Assembly (NCBI RefSeq): GCF_900128475.1
Contig: NZ_LT635835.1
Span: 184,899-248,898, forward strand
Length of the DNA: 64,000 bases
Reading direction: 5' to 3'
DNA from: Mediterranea massiliensis
GTDB taxonomy: Bacteria; Bacteroidota; Bacteroidia; Bacteroidales; Bacteroidaceae
Of the stretch, positions 8,126 to 16,870 are shown one piece after another. Position 1 is the stretch's first letter. Each line of letters opens with the position of its first letter. Position numbers and translations under genes: made by a program. A model generated the notes under the pieces. It searched no databases. It saw only the letters and a program-made list of their open reading frames with translations, and was not told the origin of the DNA.

Positions 8126-11100
8126 TTACTCTGTATAAAGTTCCAGTTCAAGGATGGTGACGTTGTAGGCGTAGACCGTTTCGATGTAGCCCCGTTTGAT
8201 TTCACGGGCTGCATTCAGGCTCTGGATGAATTCGCTGATGCTGATCTCACTTTCCTGGAATTTCTTCAGGGCGCTGTTCTGCAAGGCTTCCGCTTCCTTG
8301 ACGGCTGCCTGCTCGTAGTAGGCCAGGCGTTCGCGCTGCCGGGCCAGCTGGCTCTGCAGTTCGCTCACCTTGTTGGACAGTTGGCGGCGGTTGTCTTCCG
8401 CTTCCCAGCTGGCTGTCTGCAGGTTGATGCGTGCCTGCTTGGCGCGGCTCCGTTGCGGGAAGAAGAGGATGGGGAAGGACACTCCTACCATCCACGAATT
8501 CAGTCCGGTGAGCGGTGCTATCTTCTGGCGGACGTAGCCAACGGACAGTTCCGGGAAGAAGCGGCTGCGCTCTATTTTCAGCAGGTCCTTCTTCTCCTGC
8601 AGCTGGGCGTCGAAGTAGTTCAGGTGGAGGCTGGACAGCGACAGGCCGCCGGTGCGCAGTGTCATCACCGTCAGGGCCGTGTCGGCGGGCAGCAGGGCTT
8701 GGTCGCTGTAGCAGGCCCAGGCAAAGCGGCGTCCGGCCAGTGCCAGTTCCTCGGAGGCTTCCATCCAGCGGGTATGCAGGTCGGTGGCCAGGGCCGTTAT
8801 CATGTTGCGTTCGGCCAGGTCGATGTCACCTTGCTGGTAGCGTTGTTCGCCGCTGTTGCGCAGGCGTTCGGCCAGTTCCTTCTGTCCGCTGTACAGCGCG
8901 TTGAGCTGGAAGGCATACTGGTAGTAGGCCCAGGCCCGCTTCACTTCGGCCGTAATCTCCTTCTTTACCATGTCGCGGTAGTTTTCGCCCTTGTAGATTT
9001 GCGTGTTGGCCAGGGCGTTTTTGTAGAAGGGCGTGAGCAGGGAGCCGAGCGACTGTTCCACCGACAGCTCGTTGTCGTGGCGGTCGATGCCGTTCAGTTG
9101 TCCCCAGGAATAGCTGAACGAAGTGTTTCCTCCGTCCCAGGCTTCCCCTTTCGTGGCCCGTGCCCGTTCGATTTCCGATTCGGCCATCTTCAGGCGCGGG
9201 TGGTTGTTCAGGGCTGTTTCTACAGCCTGGTCCAGGGTGACACGCTGCTGGGCCTGTGCGGCAGGTGCAAGGGCGGCCAGCAGGACGATGGCGAAGGCTG
9301 CCTTGCGGGCAGACAGGCGGCTCTTCCTGCGCAGGCGTCCGGCAGCTATGCTGTTCACAAGACGGTAGAATACGGGGATGATAATCAGTGTCAGCACGGT
9401 AGATACAATCAGTCCGCCTATCACGACAGTAGCCAGCGGGCGCTGCACTTCGGCACCGGCCGAGGTGGCAATGGCCATCGGAACGAAGCCCAGCGAAGCT
9501 ACCAGACCTGTCAGGAAGACGGGGCGCAGCAGGTGCGGACAGCCTTCGGCAATGATGCGGTCGGTGCAGAGGTGGTACCGGTTCCGTTTGCGGATGTCGT
9601 TGAAGTGGTTGATCATCAGGATACCGTTCAGCACGGCCACACCGAAGAGGGCGATGAAGCCTACGCCGGCCGAGATGCTGAAGGGCAGGCCGCGCAGCCA
9701 CAGGGCCACGATGCCGCCGATGAGCGACAGCGGAACGGTAGAGAAGACTACCAGCGAATAGATGACGCTGTGGAAGGCGAAGAACAGCAGCAGCAGGATG
9801 AGCATCAGCGCGATGGGGATGACCACCGTCAGGGTGCTGATGGCGTTCTGCAGGTTCTCGAACTGGCCGCCGTACTCGAAGTAGTAGCCGGGTTTCAGCT
9901 TCACGTTCTTGTCGAGCGATTCGCTGATTTGTTGTACCACCTGCTGGATGTCGGCGTCACGCACGTTCACACCGATGACGACACGGCGCTTGGTGGCGTC
10001 GCGGTTGATCTGGAGCGGACCGTTCACCAGCTCGATGCTGGCCACTTCGCTCACCGGCAGCTGGATGTTGTCCTTGGTGCGGACAAACAGCTTGTCGATG
10101 TTCAGGTCGCTCACTTTCTCCTTGTCCAGGCGGACTACCAGGTCGAAGCGGCGTTCGTTTTCGAAGACCACACCTGCCGTTTCGCCGGCATAGGCCGTGC
10201 GGATGACGGTGTTCAGCTCTTCGATGTCGATGCCGTAGCGGGCTATCTTGGCGCGGTCGAAGCGCACGAGCAGCTGGGGCAGACCCATGGCCTGTTCTAC
10301 CAGCACGTCGGAAGCTCCCGGCACCTGTTCCACGTAGCGGGCGGCTTCGCGGGCCTTGTCATAAAGCTCGGCCATGTCTTCGCCGTAGAGCTTGATGGCG
10401 ATGTCGGCCTTGGCACCGGTCATCAGCTCGTTGAAGCGCAGCTGGATGGGCTGGCTGAAGTTGAATTCCGCCCCTTCGATGGAGTCGAGGCATTGCTTCA
10501 TCTTCTCCACCATCTCCGCGCGGCTGGAGGCGGAAGTCCATTCGCTGAAGGGCTTCATCACAATCATCACGTCGGCATCTTCTACGGCCATCGGGTCGGT
10601 AGGCACTTCGGCCGTACCGATTTTGGCTACCACATGCTTGATTTCGGGGAAGCGGCTTTTCAGCCTTTTTTCCGCTTCGAGCGAAAGTTTGATGCTTTGG
10701 CTCAGCGAACTGCCTGCCGGAAGGGTCATCTGCATGGCAAAGTCGCCTTCGTCGAGGGTCGGGATGAACTCGGCTCCCAGCTTCGTGAAGAGCAGCAGCG
10801 AGAGCAGCAGGGCCACGAAAGAGACGGCGATGGTGCCCCATACGTGAGCCAGGCTGAAGCGGAGCACACGGCTGTAGACTCTGTTCAGCCGGTCGAAAAA
10901 GCGGTCGGCCAGGGTCGGCTTCACCGTCACGGTCCGTTTCAAGAAGAGGGAAGCCATCATGGGGACGTAGGTGACGGACAGGAAGAGGGCACCGATGATG
11001 CAGAATACCAGTGTCTTGGCCATCGGCGTGAAATATTTTCCTTCGATGCCGGTCAGCGTCAGGATGGGGAAGAACACGATGAGGATGATGAGCACGGCGA

Positions 11101-12451
11101 ACGTGGCACTCCGTACTACCCGTCCGGCTCCTTTCTCCACTTCGTGGTCCATTTCCTCGCGGTTCAGGGTGCGGCCGCGCAACTCCCGTCCATAGAGATG
11201 GGCCAGGATGCCTTCCAGGATGACGATGGAGCCGTCCACCACGATACCGAAGTCGATGGCGCCGAGACTCATCAGGTTGGCCGACACGTTGAAGATACGC
11301 ATCAGGATGAAGGCGAAGAGCATGGCCAGCGGGATGACCGAAGCCACAATCAGGCCGGCACGCACGTTGCCCAGGAAGATAATCAGTACCAGGAACACGA
11401 TGACGGCTCCTTCCACCAGGTTACGGATGACGGTGGAGATGTTCCGGTTCACCAGTTCCGAGCGGTTCAGGTAGGGCTCTACCGACACGCCTTCGGGCAG
11501 CATCTGCTGTACCTTGGCCACCCGTTTTTCCAGTTCTTTGGTCACCACGTTGGCGTTGGCGCCCTTGAGCATCATGGCGATGCCGCCCACACACTCGCCT
11601 TCGCCGTCCTTGGTCATGGCTCCGAAGCGTTTGGGTGCGCCGAATTGTACCCGGCCGATGTCGCCGATGTGTACCGGTATGCCGCCACGGTTGGTCACCA
11701 CAATCTGCTCCACGTCGTGCAGGTCGTTGATCATACCTTCCGAGCGGATGTAATAGGCACGGTTCACCTTTTCGATGTAGCTGCCGCCCGTATTCTGGTT
11801 GTTGCGGCTCAGGGCCTCGAACACCTCGCCGATGGTGATGTTCAGCGAGTAAAGGGCGTCGGGGTCTACGGCTACCTCATATTGTTTCAGGTATCCGCCG
11901 AAGCTGTTGATTTCCACAATGCCGGGGATGCCCGAAAGCTGTCTTTTCACAATCCAGTCCTGGATGGTGCGCAGCTCCATGGCGTCGTAGCGGTCCTCGT
12001 AGCCCGGAGCCACCTTGAGGACATACTGGTAAATCTCGCCCAGACCGGTCGTGATGGGCATCAGTTCGGGCGTACCCAGTTCGGGCGGAATTTCGCCGGA
12101 CACCATCTGGATCTGTTCGTTCACCAGCTGACGGGCGTCCAGTGTCGGGACGTCTTCCTTGAAGACCACCGTCACGAGCGACAGCCCGAAGCGCGATACC
12201 GAGCGGATTTCCTCGACGTTCATCACGTTGCTCATGGCGATTTCGATGGGGAAGGTGATGAGCTGTTCCACCTCCTGTGGGGCCAGCGTGGGCGACACGG
12301 TGACAATCTGCACCTGGTTGTTGGTGATGTCGGGCACGGCATCGATGGGCAGTGTCAGCATGGAGTATATGCCGCCCGCCAGAAGCAGCAGGGTGGTCAG
12401 GGCCACGAACAGCTTCTTTCGGATTGAAAAATGTACGATTTTTGCAAACAT
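8126..12451 (-). CDS. CusA/CzcA-type RND pump fused to a TolC-like outer-membrane domain
   Basis: A 1,441-residue protein. Residues 1 to about 1,035 form a complete heavy-metal/cation RND permease: the N-terminal span (FSIRKKLFVALTTLLLLAGG), the HME-type segment GAIDFGIVVDGSIVILE in the fourth span, periplasmic porter repeats, and a last span before VFYRLVNSIAAGRL. A signal-peptide-like stretch (AAFAIVLLAALAPAAQAQQ, about residues 1,045-1,065) follows. A TolC-family region then begins with TLDQAVETALNNHPRLKMAE and runs to the end with long helices. Ordinary CusA proteins stop near 1,040 residues and are encoded beside a separate TolC. The polypeptide must either be cleaved or span the periplasm. 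Metal specificity is not evident. It is first in the operon with the adaptor and the LytS/LytTR pair. Confidence 0.93.
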   Translation of the reverse strand: MFAKIVHFSIRKKLFVALTTLLLLAGGIYSMLTLPIDAVPDITNNQVQIVTVSPTLAPQEVEQLITFPIEIAMSNVMNVEEIRSVSRFGLSLVTVVFKEDVPTLDARQLVNEQIQMVSGEIPPELGTPELMPITTGLGEIYQYVLKVAPGYEDRYDAMELRTIQDWIVKRQLSGIPGIVEINSFGGYLKQYEVAVDPDALYSLNITIGEVFEALSRNNQNTGGSYIEKVNRAYYIRSEGMINDLHDVEQIVVTNRGGIPVHIGDIGRVQFGAPKRFGAMTKDGEGECVGGIAMMLKGANANVVTKELEKRVAKVQQMLPEGVSVEPYLNRSELVNRNISTVIRNLVEGAVIVFLVLIIFLGNVRAGLIVASVIPLAMLFAFILMRIFNVSANLMSLGAIDFGIVVDGSIVILEGILAHLYGRELRGRTLNREEMDHEVEKGAGRVVRSATFAVLIILIVFFPILTLTGIEGKYFTPMAKTLVFCIIGALFLSVTYVPMMASLFLKRTVTVKPTLADRFFDRLNRVYSRVLRFSLAHVWGTIAVSFVALLLSLLLFTKLGAEFIPTLDEGDFAMQMTLPAGSSLSQSIKLSLEAEKRLKSRFPEIKHVVAKIGTAEVPTDPMAVEDADVMIVMKPFSEWTSASSRAEMVEKMKQCLDSIEGAEFNFSQPIQLRFNELMTGAKADIAIKLYGEDMAELYDKAREAARYVEQVPGASDVLVEQAMGLPQLLVRFDRAKIARYGIDIEELNTVIRTAYAGETAGVVFENERRFDLVVRLDKEKVSDLNIDKLFVRTKDNIQLPVSEVASIELVNGPLQINRDATKRRVVIGVNVRDADIQQVVQQISESLDKNVKLKPGYYFEYGGQFENLQNAISTLTVVIPIALMLILLLLFFAFHSVIYSLVVFSTVPLSLIGGIVALWLRGLPFSISAGVGFIALFGVAVLNGILMINHFNDIRKRNRYHLCTDRIIAEGCPHLLRPVFLTGLVASLGFVPMAIATSAGAEVQRPLATVVIGGLIVSTVLTLIIIPVFYRLVNSIAAGRLRRKSRLSARKAAFAIVLLAALAPAAQAQQRVTLDQAVETALNNHPRLKMAESEIERARATKGEAWDGGNTSFSYSWGQLNGIDRHDNELSVEQSLGSLLTPFYKNALANTQIYKGENYRDMVKKEITAEVKRAWAYYQYAFQLNALYSGQKELAERLRNSGEQRYQQGDIDLAERNMITALATDLHTRWMEASEELALAGRRFAWACYSDQALLPADTALTVMTLRTGGLSLSSLHLNYFDAQLQEKKDLLKIERSRFFPELSVGYVRQKIAPLTGLNSWMVGVSFPILFFPQRSRAKQARINLQTASWEAEDNRRQLSNKVSELQSQLARQRERLAYYEQAAVKEAEALQNSALKKFQESEISISEFIQSLNAAREIKRGYIETVYAYNVTILELELYTE

Positions 12452-12484
12452 AAATAAGAATGAATACTAAATTTATAATGATTA

Positions 12485-12492
12485 CAAAGTTA
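12485..12492 (-). promoter_or_regulatory. -7 box of the efflux operon
   Basis: TAACTTTG on the minus strand fits TAnnTTTG and lies 33 nt before the RND start codon. The -33 element is not recognisable. It is the best promoter candidate for the four-gene efflux/two-component operon. Confidence 0.5.
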
Positions 12493-12653
12493 CTCTCTTT
12501 ACAGGTTGAATTCATCTTCTGGACACTGAAACGTCCAAAATGGAGGGTGAAGTGTACATTTAGCGGGATGATGTGTGCGGTTTCTTCTCTTCATTCTATT
12601 ATAAACAAAGAAAAAATGACGTGGAAACAGGGCTGAAAATATGGCTTTTTCAC

Positions 12654-12684
12654 TTGGCATTTCCCGCGGTTTGCGTTATCTTTG
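12654..12684 (+). promoter_or_regulatory. Bacteroides promoter of the kinase pair
   Basis: TTG (12654-12656), a 20-nt spacer and TATCTTTG (12677-12684) match the Bacteroides sigma-ABfr promoter in both boxes and in spacing. It lies 22 nt before the ATG pair at 12707/12710. This rules out the longer in-frame start at 12641, which precedes the promoter. Confidence 0.8.
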
Positions 12685-12706
12685 TCCTGAAATAATAATA
12701 TTCCTT

Positions 12707-13288
12707 ATGATGGATGTGTACAAACCCGAAATAGCCGAACTGCTGGTGCTGGTCGAGAAGGCCTATCCGAAATCCCTGCATACTTCTACCGATTTCGACG
12801 AGTTTTCCCTTTATCTGAAGCGGGAAATGAACGAAAGTGTCTCCACCTCGACGCTGAAGCGTCTGTGGGGCTACGTGGGCGACAGTCACCTGCCGCGCAT
12901 GCAGACGCTCGACATTCTGTCGCGCTACATCGGTCATGCCGGTTTCAAGCAGTTCTGTGCCTGGCTCAAGACCAGTACGGCCTATAATTCATCCTTCTTT
13001 TCGGCCCATCAGGTATCGGCCCGCGAGCTGCAGCCCGGGTCGGAGGTCGAGATCGGGTGGTCGCCCAACCGCTACCTGCGCCTGCGCTACGAGGGCAACG
13101 ACCTGTTCCAGGTGGAGGAGGCCCGCCAGTCCAAGCTGTTGCAGGGCGACCGTTTCGAGGCGGTTTCGTTCCTCATGGGACAACCTTTGTTCCTGCCATA
13201 CGTGCTGCGCAACGGCGAACGCCTTTCGCCCTTCATCGCCGGACGCAACGGCGGACTTACCTTGGTAAACAGTGTGGTGCATGGATGA
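12707..13288 (+). CDS. Hypothetical protein with helical N-terminus, partner of the downstream kinase
   Basis: 193 residues from the first of two adjacent ATGs (12707, 12710), chosen because the promoter lies directly upstream. The first 110 residues are helical and contain STSTLKRLWGYVGD, a segment resembling a DNA-binding helix seen in a family of Bacteroides hypothetical proteins. The C-terminal part is beta-rich (GSEVEIGWSPNRYLRLRYEG, then FEAVSFLMGQPLFLP). I do not recognise a named function. It overlaps the Ser/Thr kinase gene by 8 bp, so the two are translationally coupled and probably act together. A regulator or substrate of the kinase is plausible but unproven. Confidence 0.75.
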   Translation: MMDVYKPEIAELLVLVEKAYPKSLHTSTDFDEFSLYLKREMNESVSTSTLKRLWGYVGDSHLPRMQTLDILSRYIGHAGFKQFCAWLKTSTAYNSSFFSAHQVSARELQPGSEVEIGWSPNRYLRLRYEGNDLFQVEEARQSKLLQGDRFEAVSFLMGQPLFLPYVLRNGERLSPFIAGRNGGLTLVNSVVHG

Positions 13289-14312
13289 CAGCAGCATTTC
13301 ATCGGGTTTCATTGATGTAGACCGCCAGGCAGGCCGGTCGAGCTTCACCGACCTGCAGGAAGTCTATGTGTCGGCCTCGGGCTATGGCCGGTTATTCCGT
13401 TGCCGTCGGTACAACCGCCTGCACATGCTCAAGGCTCTCAAGCCGGCCTGTGTAAGCAATCCTTTCTACGAACAGGCCTTGCGCAAGGAGTTCGACATCG
13501 GCTACCAGCTGGAGCATCCGCACGTGTGCCGCGCCCTAGGGTGGGAGACGTTGCCCGAGTTGGGCCACTGCATCGTGATGGAGTACATCGACGGGCAGAC
13601 CCTGAGGGAATTCATGGAACAGGGAAAACTGACGCCGGAACTGGCGCGTAAATTCGTGCGCGAACTGTGCAGTGCCCTGGGCTACCTGCACGGCAAGCAG
13701 ATTGTACACCGCGACCTCAAGCCCGAAAATATTCTGGTGACCTACAACGGAAACAACATCAAGCTGATAGACTTCGGCCTGTCCGACTGCGACGACTACG
13801 ACGTCCTGAAGCTGCCTGCCGGCACGCGCTATTACCTGGCCCCCGAGGCTTTGAAGCCCGGACAGCCGTTGGACCTGCGGGCCGACATTTATTCCCTGGG
13901 CATCATCATCGGCGAGATGGCCGAGCGGCTGAAGGACAAGCGGCTGGCAGCCGTGTCGCGCCGCTGTACCCGTCCCCGGCCCGAGAACCGCTATCCGTCG
14001 GCTGCTGCCGTGGTGCGCGATATGGATGGAAAGCGTCCCCTCCTTTCGTTCTACCGCCGGGCGGCCGTAGCTGTAGCGGTTTTGTTGGTAGCCGGTGGCG
14101 GCATCCTTTACCTCCGTCAGCGGGCAGTTCCTTCATCGGCCGCTTTTCCCGTGTACGGCAATTATTCCCTTCCGGCCGAATGCTGGCCCCGCCTGTCCGA
14201 CAGCATCGGGGTGGAGCAGGCGGTAGCCGGTGAATTTCCTCTGCCTGCCCAGCGGCAGTCCGCCGCTTTCCTTCAGCATCGGGAAGCGCTTCTCGGGGCA
14301 GGCGGAGAATAA
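13281..14312 (+). CDS. Membrane-anchored Hanks-type Ser/Thr protein kinase
   Basis: 343 residues from the ATG at 13281 (a GTG at 13272 is also in frame but less likely). Kinase landmarks are in order: a degenerate glycine loop (SASGYGRL, 31-38), Lys51 in HMLKALKP, hinge VMEYIDG, catalytic loop HRDLKPEN (143-150) with Asp145, DFG at 164-166, and APEA followed by DLRADIYSLG. Catalytic residues are all present, so it should be active. After the kinase domain comes one membrane span (AVAVAVLLVAGGGILYL, about 265-281) and about 60 extracytoplasmic residues with no recognisable sensor domain. Its start overlaps the preceding gene. Confidence 0.92.
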   Translation: MDDSSISSGFIDVDRQAGRSSFTDLQEVYVSASGYGRLFRCRRYNRLHMLKALKPACVSNPFYEQALRKEFDIGYQLEHPHVCRALGWETLPELGHCIVMEYIDGQTLREFMEQGKLTPELARKFVRELCSALGYLHGKQIVHRDLKPENILVTYNGNNIKLIDFGLSDCDDYDVLKLPAGTRYYLAPEALKPGQPLDLRADIYSLGIIIGEMAERLKDKRLAAVSRRCTRPRPENRYPSAAAVVRDMDGKRPLLSFYRRAAVAVAVLLVAGGGILYLRQRAVPSSAAFPVYGNYSLPAECWPRLSDSIGVEQAVAGEFPLPAQRQSAAFLQHREALLGAGGE

Positions 14313-14345
14313 GTCGGCCGTCAGGCATTCCGGCCTGTACATGTT

Positions 14346-14470
14346 GTTTGCCCGGCTTATGCACACCGTTTTCCCAGCTTGAACACATCGTTTGTCCAGC
14401 CTATGCACACCGTTTGCCCAGCCTGGACGGTTGGTTTTCCCAGTCTAAGTTTTCCCCGCTTGGACGGGGC
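14346..14470. repeat. 22-bp tandem minisatellite (about 5.7 imperfect copies)
   Basis: Units begin at 14346, 14368, 14390, 14412, 14434 (a 15-bp short unit) and 14449. Each opens with GTTTKYCCMGCYT and several continue with ATGCACACC or TGGACGG. The array sits between the kinase gene and the SusD remnant. Reading through it in the plus-strand frames gives repetitive peptide without a proper start or homology, so it is not treated as coding. Confidence 0.8.
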
Positions 14471-14544
14471 ACCTTTTCCTCGTTCACCTTGTGTTCCTGC
14501 TCGGTCAGCATTCATTTCATCCGTTCTTTCTTGCGTTTCAGGCC

Positions 14545-15039
14545 GTTTATTCAGCCGGCAAACAGGTATCGAAGCTGATGTACAACATCCGTCGCGAACG
14601 CCGTTGTGAACTGATTGAGGAAGGCATGCGTATGGCCGACCTCAAGCGTTGGAGAGCTCTCGACCAGCTTGACTACAAGAACTTCCCCAACGAAGCTTAC
14701 CGCGTATCGGGTATGAACCTGTGGGAGTCGGAAGAACTGGCTGACTTTGAAGAAGGTGAACTGAAGGGTGAAGGCGATCCGGGTGTAACCGGTCCGAACA
14801 TCTCCGGCAAGACCAATTCGGGCAAATACCTCTGTCCTTACAGAGCCAATCCCAACCATTACCTGTACAACCGTGGTTACAAATGGTGCGAAGCCCACTA
14901 CCTGTCGCCGATTAGCATCAAGAACTTCAGACAGACCGCCAGCAATCTGGAAGACCTGAGCACTTCGGTCATCTACCAGAATCCGGGTTGGGCTACCGAA
15001 GTGGATGCGACTCCGATTGGTGTGCCTGCCCAGAATTAA
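14545..15039 (+). pseudogene. SusD/RagB-family C-terminal remnant
   Basis: About 165 codons are clearly the C-terminal end of a SusD-family starch-binding-like lipoprotein: MYNIRRERRCELIEEGMR, then MADLKRWRALDQL, and the end-of-protein layout NHYLYNRGYKWCEAHYLSPI. Family members are about 500-650 residues with a lipoprotein signal. Here the N-terminal two-thirds, the signal and the SusC partner gene are all absent. Upstream lies the minisatellite rather than coding sequence. The homologous part begins near 14545. A strong terminator survives downstream (15154-15213). It is not expected to make a functional protein. Confidence 0.88.
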
Positions 15040-15153
15040 GACAAGGTAAATCATCAGGTCCCGGACGTTCCGGTGGAAGGACGTTTCCCGTTCCTCCCGC
15101 CGGAAATGTCCCCCCAGGGATTCAGTTTAACAATAGGTTTAGGTAAAAAGGCA

Positions 15154-15213
15154 AGGATTGTTTGCTGTCGTTCGGAGAGATTCTTGACGAACTTCGCAAA
15201 CAATCCTTTTTTA
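15154..15213 (+). terminator. Rho-independent terminator after the SusD remnant
   Basis: A 12-bp perfect stem, AGGATTGTTTGC/GCAAACAATCCT (15154-15165 and 15196-15207), carries a nested GTTCG/CGAAC stem and is followed by a run of T. It marks the end of the former susD transcription unit, so the sulfatase gene downstream should have its own promoter. Only a weak -7 match (TATATTCG, 15231-15238) is seen there. Confidence 0.85.
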
Positions 15214-15260
15214 TATCCGGAAATTTTATTTATATTCGCCAACAAATAGATAGGAAAAAG

Positions 15261-16829
15261 ATGAACAGACTATTATACTCCGCCTTGCTTTCGTGCGGAC
15301 TGCTTCCGGCAGTGGCCCAGAACGCGTCCGCTCCCAACATCGTACTGATTATGTGCGACGACATGGGATTCTCGGACATCGGTTACTATGGCAGCGAAAT
15401 ACAGACCCCCAACCTGGACAAACTGGCTGCGGAAGGTGTCCGCTTCAGCCAGTTCAAGAATACGGGACGCAGTTGCCCCAGCCGGGCTGCCCTGCTGACC
15501 GGAAGATACCAGCACGAGGTGGGCATGGGATGGATGGCCGAGGTGGACGAGCATCGTCCGGGGTATCGCGGACAGATAGACAAGGCTTATCCGACCATTG
15601 CCGAAATCATGAGAGAAAACGGATACTGCACCTATATGAGCGGGAAATGGCATGTGACCACTATCGGCGGTTATGAATCGCCCAACGGCAGCTATCCCGT
15701 GCAGCGAGGCTTCGACCGCTATTACGGCTGCCTGCATGGCGGTGGCAGCTATTACAAGCCCGAACCGCTGTACAACGACCTGGAACGCATCCATTCCGTC
15801 CCCGACGACTATTACTATACAAGGGCCATTACCGACTCGGCCGTCTGCTTTGTAAACCGGCACGACACCAGCCGTCCCATGTTCCTCTACGTGGCCCACT
15901 ATGCTCCGCATCTGCCTTTGCAGGCTCCGGAGGAAGCGGTGGAAAAATGCCTGGACCGGTACAAGGTGGGGTATGATGTGCTCCGCCGTCAGCGCTTCGA
16001 GAAGCAGAAGAAGCTGGGACTGGTACCCGAAGACATGGAACTGCCGGTATTCAACAAGGAATTTGGCGGCAAACGTCCGGCCTGGGAAGACCTGACCCCC
16101 GAACAGCAGAAGCAATGGACACACGACATGGCAACGTATGCGGCCATGATCGAAATCATGGACGAAGGCATCGGCAAGCTGGTAGATGCCATCAAGCGGA
16201 AAGGCATGTACGAGAATACAGTCTTTCTGTTTCTCAGCGACAACGGCGCCACCGACGAGGGCGGCTACCTGGGACAGCTGATGTCCGACCTGTCGAACAC
16301 ACCCTACCGGAGCTACAAGAAGTGGGTATTCCAGGGGGGAACCAGCACGCCCTTTATCCTGACGTATGGCGACAAGCGGAAGAACCGGATGGAGGGACAG
16401 GTGTGCCGGCAGCCGGCCCACATCATTGACATTCTGCCGACTTGCATGGCGCTGGGACAGGCCGTCTATCCCGAACGCTTCGAGCATGCCGACCTGCCGG
16501 GCCGGAGCCTGTTGCCCGCCGCGGAAGGGAAGCCGGTGGAAGAGCAGACACTCTACTTCGAACACCAAAGCTCGTGCGGCATCATCGACGGTCACTGGAA
16601 GCTGGTGAAGGCCAACCGGAACATGCAGTGGGAACTGATTGACCTGGACAAGGATCCGTTCGAGACAAACGACCTGGCCGGACAATACCCCGAAAAGGTG
16701 GAGGAACTGGAGGCCAAGTGGATTGAGTGGGCCAACACCCACAAGGTATTTCCGCTGGAAAACCGGACATGGACCGAAAGGATTAATTTCTATAGGCAGA
16801 AGAATCCCGACCAGCGGGGAGAAGAATAG
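15261..16829 (+). CDS. S1-family sulfatase, Ser-type active site
   Basis: 522 residues from ATG 15261, preceded by an A/G-rich ribosome site (taggaaaaag). The signal peptide is MNRLLYSALLSCGLLPAVAQ. The metal-binding N-terminus NIVLIMCDDMGFSD carries the DD pair. The formylglycine signature reads S-C-P-S-R-A-A-L-L-T-G-R with Ser71 at the nucleophile position, so it is Ser-type and would need an anaerobic sulfatase-maturating enzyme, which is not encoded here. LSDNGATDEG supplies the later metal-binding DN. The substrate is probably a sulfated host glycan, given the glycosidases that follow. It is the first gene of the rightward glycan cluster. Confidence 0.93.
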   Translation: MNRLLYSALLSCGLLPAVAQNASAPNIVLIMCDDMGFSDIGYYGSEIQTPNLDKLAAEGVRFSQFKNTGRSCPSRAALLTGRYQHEVGMGWMAEVDEHRPGYRGQIDKAYPTIAEIMRENGYCTYMSGKWHVTTIGGYESPNGSYPVQRGFDRYYGCLHGGGSYYKPEPLYNDLERIHSVPDDYYYTRAITDSAVCFVNRHDTSRPMFLYVAHYAPHLPLQAPEEAVEKCLDRYKVGYDVLRRQRFEKQKKLGLVPEDMELPVFNKEFGGKRPAWEDLTPEQQKQWTHDMATYAAMIEIMDEGIGKLVDAIKRKGMYENTVFLFLSDNGATDEGGYLGQLMSDLSNTPYRSYKKWVFQGGTSTPFILTYGDKRKNRMEGQVCRQPAHIIDILPTCMALGQAVYPERFEHADLPGRSLLPAAEGKPVEEQTLYFEHQSSCGIIDGHWKLVKANRNMQWELIDLDKDPFETNDLAGQYPEKVEELEAKWIEWANTHKVFPLENRTWTERINFYRQKNPDQRGEE

Positions 16830-16870
16830 AGACTATTATCAGAATTATAACAAATCATATTTTGAAGATT

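Noticed and set aside
8381..12427. A plus-strand frame of about 1,350 codons antisense to the RND-TolC gene, and similar long antisense frames opposite the S9, GH2, GH92 and GH95 genes
   Set aside because: They mirror the codon periodicity of GC-rich genes, lack ribosome sites and promoters, and translate to His/Val/Gly-rich sequence with no domains. The sense frames have complete catalytic motifs.
12452..12653. Intergenic DNA between the efflux operon and the kinase pair searched for an RNA gene
   Set aside because: Apart from the two promoters no stable hairpin, tRNA-like or conserved motif is seen.
14346..14470. Short regular repeats considered as a CRISPR array
   Set aside because: Units are contiguous 22-bp tandem copies without unique spacers, and there are no cas genes.
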